NCBI GenBank assembly: GCA_936450465.1
Contig: OW388301.1
Location: forward strand, 17,403,523-17,467,522
Direction: 5' to 3'
From: Gibbula magus
Lineage: Eukaryota > Mollusca > Gastropoda > Trochida > Trochidae
DNA: 64,000 nucleotides
Shown here one piece after another: positions 42,829 through 52,229 of this stretch. Below the pieces are notes generated by a model. That model had not been told where the DNA came from, ran no database searches, and saw only the letters and a list, made by a program, of their open reading frames with translations. Position 1 is the stretch's first letter, and each line of letters opens with the position of its first letter. Position numbers and translations under genes: made by a program.

Positions 42829-45800
42829 TTACCTTATTCTTTTATTTAACAGATTTTGAATTTTGTGCAAGTAAATGCTAACTTGACGTGTACAGCAGTG
42901 GAACGTAGTGGAATATTGATAAGGCCTGTCGTCAAAATAACAATCGTCAAAATTGAAAAATGATTTGTATTGTATCATGGGTATACTGCTGTTAGCATGA
43001 AGAAGGGAACTGATTCTTGAGGCATAAAGTGGAGGCGTATCTGAAAAATATGGTTCATAGTCTTGTGGTCTCATGCCGCCTGTATTGATATAGAGTTCCT
43101 GCCAGCACATGTTTAGATACTGTTGTATGTAGTGCTTTGGAACACATTCAAAATAGTAGTCTTGGTTGCTATTGAGGTGGTTGACTTGTGCTGTGACATA
43201 GCAGTCACCGTTTTCAATTTTGATTCCCACAATTTTTGTTATTTTGGGAACTGATGATACTGGACGTAAGTGTTTTGGGTAACTTGGATGATGTGGAACT
43301 TGTAATTCAATGCATGTCTTCTTAGTCTTCTGACCTAATTTGGATGAATCTCCTGATACAACATTGACATTTGCTTCATCTTGTCCTGTTTCCTTTTTCT
43401 CAAAAAACTTATGAGACTTCAATGGTCTTTTTCTTTTTCTTCCTGACATACTTCTTTTAACATGAAATTCCCTTTTTAACTTTTCAGGCACACTGCTGCC
43501 GTATTCCCATGTATTTCCTCTCTCTGGGTCCTTCCATTTTATTCTGTAGTATATCTTCTTGTTAGCCCTCTTTGAAGATAAAATGGAATCAATTTCATCT
43601 TCAGGTATACCATTATTCACTTCAGTGTTACTAGTTTGCAGTTGTGAAGCTGCATCGACATCATTCATATCATTATCCTTCTGGTGTTCTGGCTTCTTCT
43701 TTCTTGAGGTTTTTCTTTTCTTCTTAGTTTTCTCTACAGTTATATTTTTGTCTTGATTCTTGGATGGTACGGACTTCTCTTTCTGAAGAGAAGCTGAAGT
43801 TGAAGGAGTTGCTTGACAACCCTTTTTGCTTGCTTGTTTGTTTGCTGATTCTTTACTTGGTTTGGTTGTCTTATCCTCTTTTGACTTAAGTTGATTCCCT
43901 TTATGAGCTGCCGTACTTGCTGCTTGGTTAGCTGTGTCTTTTGTCTTGTCATTTCCATTGTCAACCATCATATTGTCGTCATCAATGACATCTGGATCAA
44001 TGTTATCCCTGTTGTTCATGAACGGTTCTGGTGGATTTTCAGGACGATCAGCTGGATCGTAATATGGCTTGAGACGATTGGCGTGGACAAGTGCTTTATG
44101 GATCTTGTCATCTGAACTTCTTCTTAATTTGTATGTGTAATTAGGTCCTAAATGTACAATGTAATAGCTGCCATACCATTTCTTGGTGAGTTTACTTGAA
44201 AGTCCCTTTTCAACCTTTTGACAGTAGAGCCAAACTCTTTGACCTGGAACAAATTCTGGTTCCTTTGTTTTGCGATTGTATTGTTCAGAGTAAATTTCTT
44301 TAGCTCTTGTAGTATTCTCAGCTGCAACTTTCCTTGTAATTTCCAAATCCTCAAGTAAATTTGAAAGGTAGCTTCTGTCATTGCGTCCTAAATTTTCTTT
44401 TGGAATTAGTGTAACATCTTGAGGAGCTCTCATTTCTCGGCTGAATAGTGAAATGAATGGCGATTTCTTAGTTGAAGAATTTGGAGCCATCCTGTAGGCC
44501 ATCATGATTCCTGGAAGAAAACGAGGCCAGTCATTTTGAGACTTGTTGCAGTATGCTCTCAGAGATTGATTAATGTATGAATTCATTCTCTCTACACAGC
44601 TGTTGGTCTGGGGATGATAGGGACTGGTATGAGCCATCTTAACATCAAAAAGTTCACATATTGCCTTTATTAATTTTGACATGAAATTTTGTCCACGATC
44701 TGAAATCAATGTCCTTGGTGCGCCGTATCGACAGAAAATTTCTTTCACCATAACTTCTGCAACTTCTTTGGCTTCTTGAGTCCGGAGTGGAAATGCTTCA
44801 CACCATCTGGATGATGCATCCGTTATGACCAGTATGTGCTTATACTTATCTGGTGTAGTTGGCAGTGGACCTAGGATGTCAATGTGCCACCTTGTGAAGA
44901 TTTCTTCCACAGGCATTGGACATAGAGGTGCCTTTTTCCCATGGTAGTTCCTCTTAGTTTGTTGGCAAACTTCACAAGATTGGACATACTTCGCAATTTC
45001 GTTGTACATTCCTGGCCAGTAATACTTTGGTTTGATGGTATTATGCATTCGCTCCTTCCCATGGTGACATCCTCCAAGTTGGGAGTCATGATAAGCCTGC
45101 AACACTTGATTTCGAAGTGTTCCTGGGACTGCCAGCTGCTTGATGAATTTATCCGTGTGTCCCTTTTGTCGTTGTGGAACAAAGCGATAAAGCACTCCAT
45201 CATCAATTTCATATCTGTCAGCTTCAATTAAAACTTTGTGGCGTTCCTTCTCATTATCTGGAAGGATTTCATCTTCTTTGTAATCAAATATTTGCATGAA
45301 ATCTGGACAGATTCTCTGCAAATGTCTTAAGTTTGGATGAGACTGAATGCTAACTTCTAAAATAGCACCTTTCGGAACCTCAGCATCTGTTGAGTAAATA
45401 GCCGCAACAACTTCTCCTGGAACAGCGCGATAATCATTTTCATACTCGAAAGTAACCGAAGAAGCCGATACATTTGTTTCGGAAGTAAACGCATTTATTG
45501 AAACATCATTGTTTGAATTTGAGGACGAACGCGTTGGTGTAGTTGATACAAATACTGTCTTCTCAGAGTCTTCTTCAGTTTGGCTACCACAGTTTATGTT
45601 TTTCTGATAATCTCTTCTAGAAAGAGCATCAGCATTGCCATTTGCCTTGCCAGCACGGTGTACAATTTCAAAGTTGTACGTAGATAATTCTAGAGACCAT
45701 CTTCCCAATCTACCTGTAGCATCTTTTATTGACTTCAACCATTTCAGGGCAATATGGTCAGTATAAACTGTAAATTTTGAATTTGCAAGATATGGCCTAA

Positions 45801-47874
45801 ATGATCTGATTGCTTCTACTAAGGCTAACCCTTCTTTTTCAGTGATACTCCAGTTCTTCTCACTGCCATGTAAGGCTCTCCCACCAAAAGCAACTGGATG
45901 TTCCTTCTTGTCTTCGTCAGTCTGACTTAAAACAAACCCTATACTCATGTCACTTGCATCTGTTGATAAAATGAATTCCTTATCAAAATTTGGATAGGCC
46001 AATACTGGTGTAGAACACATTGCTTCTTTGAGAGTATTAAAGGCTTTGTCACACTCGAGTGACCATTGAAATTTGAACTTCTTTTCCGAAAGAGAATCTG
46101 AATGCTTTTGTAGAAGTGCATTTAAAGGTAAAGCAAGTTTTGCATAATCTTTGACATATTTTCTGTAAAAATTTGTAAGGCCTAAAAATGATCGCACCTG
46201 CTTCTGCGATTTCGGTACAGGAAATGTTTTAATTGCTTCAATTTTCTTATCATCCACTTGTACACCACCACAAGATAGGACATGGCCTAAAAATGACACC
46301 TTGTCTGTTGCAAAATTACACTTAGATGGTTTCAAAGTCAACTTTGCTTGTCTAAGGTAATAGAATACTTGTTCCAAATGTGTCAAATGTTCTTCAAATG
46401 TCCTGCTGTAAATGATCAAGTCATCAATGTAAATCAGTGCAATTTTGAAGAGTAATTTTCTAAGAACTTTGCTCATTAGCATCTGAAAACAAAGTGGTGA
46501 ATTAGACAGACCCTGGGGCAAACGTTTGAACTGATACAGTCCTCTATGTGTCACAAAAGCTGTTTTGTGCTTGGAGTCATCATCAAGTGGCACCTGGAAG
46601 AAGCCATTCGCTAAATCTAAGGTTGAGAAAATTTGAGCATTTTTACTTGCAATTTGATCTACAACATCATCAACCACTGGAAGCGGCCATGACATTGGTA
46701 AGGTAATTGCATTCAATTTTCTAAAATCACAGACAAAACGATAAGAACCATCCCGCTTCTTTACCAGAACAATGGGAGAAGCATACATTGAATTTGATTC
46801 CTCGATGAGATCATGCTTGAGAAAATCATCAAGTAGTTCCTCTGTAACTTTCTGCATCTGAGGAGACTGTCGATATGGTCGAGATCTAATCGGAACATTG
46901 GTGCCCGTAATGATTTTGTGAAAATGCATATCAGTACGACCTAGATCGGCTAAACTTGTTGAAAACACATCCCTGTTTTTGCCTAAAAATGTCAATAATC
47001 TCAGTCTCTGGTCCTTTGTCACCTGAGCATTAGCTAGATCAAAACCAAGATCTGTAGCAATCTGAATGAAGTCATTGTCTGTTTTCTGACTGTCTTTGTC
47101 TGTTTGTAACACGTTAACAGTGGCTTGTTCAGAGTCAATGTCAAAAATACAATCAACGTCTACTTGACTAAACTGTCCTACAACTGAACCTTTCTCTATA
47201 ACTATTTCATCCTGTGATGGATTCATCAACCGAAAAGAACCTATCCCATTCTTAGATTTACAAATAGTATTACCACCTGCTACCTCAAAATTTGATGCAA
47301 GAGAAGAAATGGGCTCAATAAGGATAGTTGTGTCATCACTAACACCTTGTAATCTGACCTTAAACTGTATTTCACTTTGAGAAGGAATGTAGATGTCATC
47401 TATAGTTCTAGCTAATCCTGAATCTTGAACAGCAGTCATAAACCTAACGTAATGCCTATCTGAAGTCCTATTTCCAATAATCAAGGAATCACAACTGAAG
47501 TCTAAAACAACATCATTCTCTTCAAGAAATGGTAATCCCAAAATTATTGCCTTGGGCAATGTTGGGAGAACATGAAATCTATCAGAAAATTCTTGATCTT
47601 CGATGACGAAAGTCAAGTCAACTGACCCTAACACTTCATGAACTGTCCCTGAAAATCCTCTCACATGTGGATGACAGGATTTACCAACTGCAATATTTGG
47701 ATATGCAATTTCCAGGAAGTTCGATGAGATGCAATTTATCGAAGACCCCGTGTCAATCAAACTGGCTGCCTGACAGTCACCAAAGTTAACTCTGACAATA
47801 CTTCTGGTGAGAGGGGTGATCAAAGACACAATAGGAATATCATCCTCACAGTCACCTGCCATATCAACACCCAT
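42829..47874 (-). CDS. pol: Ty3/gypsy Pol polyprotein: protease-RT-RNase H-integrase-chromodomain
   Basis: Copies the element's RNA into DNA and integrates it. The open frame extends back to 47922 without an ATG (it opens with TTG), so I chose the first ATG at 47874, giving 1681 residues; positions below count from the TTG (subtract 16 for the ATG start). Protease: DTGSS at 57-61 with ILGLPFL near 127. Reverse transcriptase about 345-545: LDLANGFFQV (Asp436) and YIDD (498-501). RNase H: TDAS (Asp655), Glu697, TDH (Asp722), ADALSR (Asp765). Integrase: zinc finger near His945, His953/954, Cys983, Cys986; catalytic Asp1015, Asp1075, Glu1111 (DD35E); a GPY/F-like segment near 1250 (WYGSYYIVHLGP). 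A Lys-rich linker covers 1340-1411, a chromodomain about 1442-1490, and a possible second chromo-like fold about 1558-1612. All catalytic residues are present and there is no frameshift, so the enzyme is probably active. No Gag is fused or adjacent. Confidence 0.95.
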   Translation of the reverse strand: MGVDMAGDCEDDIPIVSLITPLTRSIVRVNFGDCQAASLIDTGSSINCISSNFLEIAYPNIAVGKSCHPHVRGFSGTVHEVLGSVDLTFVIEDQEFSDRFHVLPTLPKAIILGLPFLEENDVVLDFSCDSLIIGNRTSDRHYVRFMTAVQDSGLARTIDDIYIPSQSEIQFKVRLQGVSDDTTILIEPISSLASNFEVAGGNTICKSKNGIGSFRLMNPSQDEIVIEKGSVVGQFSQVDVDCIFDIDSEQATVNVLQTDKDSQKTDNDFIQIATDLGFDLANAQVTKDQRLRLLTFLGKNRDVFSTSLADLGRTDMHFHKIITGTNVPIRSRPYRQSPQMQKVTEELLDDFLKHDLIEESNSMYASPIVLVKKRDGSYRFVCDFRKLNAITLPMSWPLPVVDDVVDQIASKNAQIFSTLDLANGFFQVPLDDDSKHKTAFVTHRGLYQFKRLPQGLSNSPLCFQMLMSKVLRKLLFKIALIYIDDLIIYSRTFEEHLTHLEQVFYYLRQAKLTLKPSKCNFATDKVSFLGHVLSCGGVQVDDKKIEAIKTFPVPKSQKQVRSFLGLTNFYRKYVKDYAKLALPLNALLQKHSDSLSEKKFKFQWSLECDKAFNTLKEAMCSTPVLAYPNFDKEFILSTDASDMSIGFVLSQTDEDKKEHPVAFGGRALHGSEKNWSITEKEGLALVEAIRSFRPYLANSKFTVYTDHIALKWLKSIKDATGRLGRWSLELSTYNFEIVHRAGKANGNADALSRRDYQKNINCGSQTEEDSEKTVFVSTTPTRSSSNSNNDVSINAFTSETNVSASSVTFEYENDYRAVPGEVVAAIYSTDAEVPKGAILEVSIQSHPNLRHLQRICPDFMQIFDYKEDEILPDNEKERHKVLIEADRYEIDDGVLYRFVPQRQKGHTDKFIKQLAVPGTLRNQVLQAYHDSQLGGCHHGKERMHNTIKPKYYWPGMYNEIAKYVQSCEVCQQTKRNYHGKKAPLCPMPVEEIFTRWHIDILGPLPTTPDKYKHILVITDASSRWCEAFPLRTQEAKEVAEVMVKEIFCRYGAPRTLISDRGQNFMSKLIKAICELFDVKMAHTSPYHPQTNSCVERMNSYINQSLRAYCNKSQNDWPRFLPGIMMAYRMAPNSSTKKSPFISLFSREMRAPQDVTLIPKENLGRNDRSYLSNLLEDLEITRKVAAENTTRAKEIYSEQYNRKTKEPEFVPGQRVWLYCQKVEKGLSSKLTKKWYGSYYIVHLGPNYTYKLRRSSDDKIHKALVHANRLKPYYDPADRPENPPEPFMNNRDNIDPDVIDDDNMMVDNGNDKTKDTANQAASTAAHKGNQLKSKEDKTTKPSKESANKQASKKGCQATPSTSASLQKEKSVPSKNQDKNITVEKTKKKRKTSRKKKPEHQKDNDMNDVDAASQLQTSNTEVNNGIPEDEIDSILSSKRANKKIYYRIKWKDPERGNTWEYGSSVPEKLKREFHVKRSMSGRKRKRPLKSHKFFEKKETGQDEANVNVVSGDSSKLGQKTKKTCIELQVPHHPSYPKHLRPVSSVPKITKIVGIKIENGDCYVTAQVNHLNSNQDYYFECVPKHYIQQYLNMCWQELYINTGGMRPQDYEPYFSDTPPLYASRISSLLHANSSIPMIQYKSFFNFDDCYFDDRPYQYSTTFHCCTRQVSIYLHKIQNLLNKRIR

Positions 47875-47948
47875 CTTTACAATCTTAAAGTAATCTATGT
47901 TACTAAACCAAATATAAGACAAAATTCAACAATGTAAAGCTGTACTTA

Positions 47949-48044
47949 CAATTTTGTGTGAATTCTCTTCTCATTTCATGGCGATGTCAATTGGGTTGGC
48001 TGGTCGTTGAGTCTTTGTCCGGTCAGTGGATGTTGTGTTGTCAT
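47949..48044 (-). other. Leader with a 22-codon frame and a splice-donor-like site
   Basis: Between the primer-binding site and pol, an ATG at 48044 opens a 22-codon frame (MTTQHPLTGQRLNDQPTQLT...) ending at 47976. A perfect GTAAGT donor-like string lies at 47949-47944 on the minus strand. These could be the remains of a gag start or a splice signal, or chance. Confidence 0.3.
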
Positions 48045-48120
48045 CACATCAGAGATTCTTCATCTTCTAATGTGTCCTCTTGAAAGTTGTTCCAAGTAAT
48101 CCTAGGCATCATGGTTGGGA

Positions 48121-48139
48121 ACGATTCGATTCTCCGCCA
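48121..48139 (-). promoter_or_regulatory. Primer-binding site
   Basis: On the minus strand, three bases after the 5' LTR end, the text TGGCGGAGAATCGAATCG begins with TGG, complementary to the CCA end of a tRNA. The complementary TTCGATTC is T-arm-like. I cannot assign the tRNA; the discriminator would be G. Confidence 0.7.
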
Positions 48140-48142
48140 AGT

Positions 48143-49323
48143 TATCATGAGCGTGTCTCACGTACATCTCAGGTGTTACGAATGTGAAATCCTGATATTA
48201 TTCAAGAACACAGGTGTCTGGAGTAACGGGGAATTAGCACCAGTCACACAGTAAAGTCATGAGCCTTAGAACACTTTTCAACAACATTTATTCAACGGAC
48301 AAACACGACAACATAGTACATAACATTTGTAGTTAACAATTGTATCCCAACTCCAAGGGCCTCACCTCACAAACTTCCAGCCCTTGGAGCATGGTGAGAG
48401 ATAAATCAAAGTCTTAGGTCACTCCCTAAACTCACTCTCTAAGCTCCTAACTCTAACTACTGGAACTGGTCTGTCCAGGCTTTTTAAAGGTTATCATTTT
48501 CTGAACTTAAATTAATGACTGTTTTTCATTGGCTGCATTTGATAAGAAACTAATTTTCAATGGTAGCAATAATAATGTAACCATTTCATTGGTTGAAGTA
48601 ATTTGCTAATCCTAAACCTAATCCTGACACAATGGGGTATTATCTAACAAGGGAGAATCTTCTTGGTGGCTGATGCCATATGTAGTTAATTACAATTAAG
48701 GATTTTAATCTAATACAAAATTCACTAGCTTGGGGATAATTTAAACACTTTACACTGGGTAACAATTACATATTATTTTAGGAAAAGACATTGCGTCTCC
48801 TGGAACAATACCGGTATCTAGATGACCCTTAGGCACTATCTAGCTTGCTCACTAAATCAATTACATATCCCTTGAAGTTTTGACATACAATAGAATTAAC
48901 CCTAATGACCTAAGGGCATATTTGTGAATATCCAAAAGATGTAATTTAACTGAATAACATAAGAGTTCAATTGGAATATATTTCATTAATTTAACTTATA
49001 TCTATTTTATGAATTTCCAATGAAGGCTAAATAGAAATTGTATTTCAACACTTTGTATAATTTTAGTATCACATGTTTGCACATTTCAATAGTTCAATAT
49101 ACAGCTTGTTATTCTTATGAAGGATGAAGATAGTATAACATGTTAAGTCTGGTACAAACTGACATCTGTCATTACATAATCTATCAGTCAAATATGGTCA
49201 TTAGCCAATGTGGCTAACTAAAATGCAATCTGTAAATATATTTCTTGAATCTAGCTTGTAATTATTTTATCAGTTCATTAGTTAATTAGGGCTTGAATAT
49301 TTGTCCAAATTTAGCCCATGACA
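48143..49323 (-). mobile_element. 5' LTR of the Ty3/gypsy element
   Basis: An 1181-bp copy of the 3' LTR at an offset of 7777 bp. It carries the same TATA-like string (48480-48490, minus) and AATAAA (48287-48292, minus). Transcription of the element should start within it and run toward lower coordinates. Confidence 0.93.
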
Positions 49324-49327
49324 GAAC

Positions 49328-49624
49328 ACTGGTCTGTTTTCAGTTTGTGAACCGCCCTTGAATCTTTCTGGATCGCCTATGTGTAATTTAGAGTATTTAT
49401 TTTACAATGGTACTCATCTGCCAACAATGTCTTTGAATAATTGATGCAAATCTGGTGATAACGCTGGCTAGCTGACTGATGCAGTGGACATGGTTTTATC
49501 GTGATGTTCACAATTACTCCAGGGGATAAACACTCAATAGATTCCATACATTACCATTTGATTACTGTCCAATTGTCCTCGGACTATAGTGACCTAGAAT
49601 AGTTACTTAGAGAATTATTCCTTT
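49328..49624. other. Intergenic DNA right of the LTR element
   Basis: No gene. Short phrases (TGATAACGCTGGCTAGCTGA) resemble the text near 39.7 kb on the left side. Confidence 0.4.
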
Positions 49625-49990
49625 TTAGCTCATCAAGCTTTCCATCCGTAAACTTTTCGCTTTTTCAATTTCTTACTTCCAGAACCGTTTGCTCTATATA
49701 TGGAGCTGAAATTTTATGTACAGACTCCTTGGCCAATGGGGATTATGAATTGTAAATTTGGTGACCCTGTGACCCCTAATGTGGGTCACAGGGGTCATGA
49801 CCTAAAAACTTCATCTTCTTCTACAGTCTGATAAGCTCTAGAAAGCTGAAATTTTGTGTACAGACTCCTTGGCCAATGGGGATTACAAATTGTAAATTTG
49901 GTGACCCTGTGACCCCAAATGACCTATCTTCATCTTCGTCTATCATAAGCTCTAGAAATCTGAAATGTGTACAGACTCCTTAGAAAATGG
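49625..49990 (+). repeat. Dispersed repeat with ~125-bp subunits (GACCCCAAAT family)
   Basis: Two to three tandem subunits contain GAGCTGAAATTTTATGTACA, GACTCCTTGGCCAATGGGGA, TTGTAAATTTGGTGACCCTG and CATCTTCTTCTACAGTCTG. It is better preserved than the copy at 21075. Confidence 0.7.
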
Positions 49991-50349
49991 GATAAACACT
50001 CAACAGATACCATACATTACCATTTCATTGGTGGATCCACAAGGGGGATGCGAGGTGCTGATTTTAACCCTTTACATCATTCTGGGTGTCTGAATGACAG
50101 GAATCATAGGCAGCTGATAACAGGACTAATCCACGTGTAAGGATGAAACGGTTCACTAGGTGAACCATGATATTTTGCACTGTGCACTGTGCACTGTTCA
50201 TCAAAGTTTATTTTCGTTTTACACTCCATACCATATTTTATTTTATCAATTTCATAAAATTTATTTATAATTGAGTTTTTTTTATTGAAATATGGTATCC
50301 ATGTTTTATCATGGACATGCTTATCCATGCATTTATTGTATGGGTCCAT
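49991..50349. other. Intergenic DNA, no gene seen
   Basis: A tandem GTGCACT stretch lies near 50178. The 81-codon minus frame at 50104-50349 has no domain. Confidence 0.4.
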
Positions 50350-50353
50350 TTAA

Positions 50354-50709
50354 AGGGGCAGTAGCACGTTTTTTCACTCAAATAAGTCTATGAAATGTAT
50401 TTGAAAAATGATGTCACCAACAGTAAAACACCATCTTCTCTGCGGAAAATCAAGTTATAAATGAGTGTACATGGTTCCGTAAAGCCATGGCAATCGTTTT
50501 TTGTCATTCGAAATAATAAAATGTGTTCATAATAACATGGCCGCCATGCAATTTTTGCTTTATACACAACACCGGTATTACCACTACGGATAATTTATTT
50601 GTGTAATAAGATGTTGTACCCTCTAAAGTAAATATATATAAATGACATATACCATTATTCTAAATGGGAAATTTGAAAAAATAATTTGCAAAAATCGTGC
50701 TACAGCCCT
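50354..50709 (+). mobile_element. TTAA-flanked MITE, family A, copy 3
   Basis: Left flank TTAA (50350-50353) and terminus AGGGGCAGTAGCACG. The right end is decayed (CGTGCTACAGCCCT followed by TTGA). The interior carries AACATGGCCGCCATGC and GTGTAATAAGATGTTG. This is the most diverged copy of its family here. Confidence 0.8.
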
Positions 50710-51083
50710 TTGATAATGATAATAGTTATCGTCCATTTGTATGCAGCTCTATTTCCATGCTTCGATCCTCAATATATTGCACAATTGCAATTGGTGTCAT
50801 ATTACCCTGTAGCCATTTGTACTGTTGACTCCCTTGAGAATATGTTACAACATTTGCTGTAGGTAATTTGACAGTTGACACTGACAGAGTATTGATGTAT
50901 TGTGTAACTTTTGCTGTTTGGGACAGTGGTATCTATGATAATGGCAAAGGTACATTTCTTTTTAACATGATATTATACAAAATGACAGGAAGGTTTTCTG
51001 GATAACAACTTCTTTAATGTGAGGGGGTTATCTCCCTTGACCATTTCAATCTTATCCTATTGAGCATTTTCTTTGGTTACTGA
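50710..51083. other. Intergenic DNA with a dispersed repeat fragment
   Basis: The segment 50800-50880 shares ACTCCCTTGAGAATATG-type text with 52545-52570, suggesting two decayed copies of one repeat. No frame spans it without stops. Confidence 0.4.
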
Positions 51084-51371
51084 CGGGTCGGGATAGCGCA
51101 GTGGTTAGCGCGTTCAGCTTCGGATCAAGAGGTCCGGGGTTCGAATCCCGCCAGGGGCACGGCAACTTTGTCTGCAGTAAGGAAGTGTTCTACACGCAGT
51201 AAGGTTTGGGTGCAATGCTACACTGAATTTCAGCGTAGTGCCACCCATGGTTCGCTAGTTCCAGCCTGCATAGCCACATGGTGTTGCGGGCTTTCTCCCT
51301 GCCATAATACTAGCAGCCGCGATATAAGTAAAATACTCTTGAAAATGGCATTAAACCCCAACTCACTCACT
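51084..51371 (+). mobile_element. tRNA-derived SINE, family 1 (best copy)
   Basis: The head has GGATAGCGCAGTGGTTAGCG (A box) and GGGGTTCGAATCCCGCC (B box with a good stem). The body has GGCAACTTTGTCTGCAGTAA and AAGGTTTGGGTGCAATGCTA; the tail is GGCATTAAACCCCAACTCAC. The intact polymerase III boxes make it the best reference for the other copies. Confidence 0.85.
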
Positions 51372-51380
51372 CTTTTTTAT

Positions 51381-51481
51381 TGTGAAAATACACAACATTT
51401 CGGAGTATATACTCACTCCTTCATCAAGTGGAATGATGAAGAAGTGTGTATATATACTCCGAAATGTCGTGTATTTTCACA
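51381..51481. repeat. Long hairpin (inverted repeat, ~46-bp arms)
   Basis: The left arm (51381-51426) contains GTGAAAATACACAACATTTC and GGAGTATATACTCACTCCTT; the right arm (51433-51481) contains AGTGTGTATATATACTCC and GAAATGTCGTGTATTTTCAC. A short spacer is left between the arms. It lies directly after the SINE tail. Confidence 0.85.
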
Positions 51482-51989
51482 TTAAAGAAGTTGTTATTCA
51501 GAAAATCTTCCTGTTCTTATATATGTCACTTTTAAATGCCCTTCAAAGACCTGATGATATATTACGTTATATAGCTGTCATTCCATCTGTCATTCCATCC
51601 GTCCTTCCCTTGAATACTGTTATGTGACATCAAAATTTTTTACACAGTTGTTAACCATGTCCTCCCCATCACGGGTAACCCATTTTCATTTTTCTAGGAT
51701 TTACATTTTTGGGCGTTTTCATGGAAACACTACATTTTGGATTTAGTTTTATAGTGGTTAATCTGGAATGGTTTTCTTGGGAACTATTAAATGTAGATAA
51801 ATGAAATTATGGTTGTGAATACTCCTGCCCATGCTCTTTATCAAGTCAGAACAATTATTTTATCGCCAAAAAGATTTCAAGGTACATCAGTCTTTGAGAT
51901 ATGCTAGATACTCTGTCACATGTCTACATTAGACTCAAATTACTCTCTTTTTTCAGTTTATTCATAAATAAACCTACAAACACTATGAT
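51482..51989. other. Intergenic DNA, no gene seen
   Basis: A CATTCCATCTGTCATTCCAT low-complexity stretch lies near 51581. Nothing else was recognised. Confidence 0.4.
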
Positions 51990-51991
51990 TA

Positions 51992-52229
51992 CCGTATTTC
52001 CTCTAATAAGGGTTTCCAATAATCGCCGGGCCTATAATAAGCGCCGAGGGTCAAGGGTAGTTGAGAAATAAGTGCCGTCCTCCATAAGCGCCGGGTCTCT
52101 AATAAGCGCTGGGTCTAAACCATTAGATTAATGCTTCCTTAGCAAACTTCAATATTCTATTAAAGAAATAAGCGACGGGCCTCTAATCAGCGCCACGGGG
52201 TAATGGGGCGCTTATTAGAAGAAATAAGG
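51992..52229. mobile_element. TA-flanked MITE with AATAAGCGCC repeats, copy 1
   Basis: The termini CCGTATTTCCTCTAATAAG and CTTATTAGAAGAAATAAGG are inverted repeats between TA dinucleotides. The interior repeats ATAAGCGCCGGG-type motifs. The family is related to the nested element at 23264 and the copy at 56457. Confidence 0.75.

Larger units (their letters stand above)
40366..49323 (-). mobile_element. Complete Ty3/gypsy LTR retrotransposon lacking gag
   Basis: The element is 8958 bp with flanking GAAC. The order on the minus strand is 5' LTR, primer-binding site, short leader, one 5-kb pol frame, about 1.28 kb of non-coding sequence with ATC repeats, polypurine tract, 3' LTR. Near-identical LTRs and an uninterrupted frame show a recent insertion. 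The pol order (RNase H before integrase) and the C-terminal chromodomain place it in Ty3/gypsy, in the chromodomain-bearing or a convergent group. No Gag capsid or CCHC zinc-knuckle frame was found, so mobility would need Gag supplied by another element. Confidence 0.93.

Noticed and set aside
43559..45231. Additional frames overlapping pol on either strand
   Set aside because: They are shadows of the long pol frame, caused mainly by its Lys-rich linker and codon bias.
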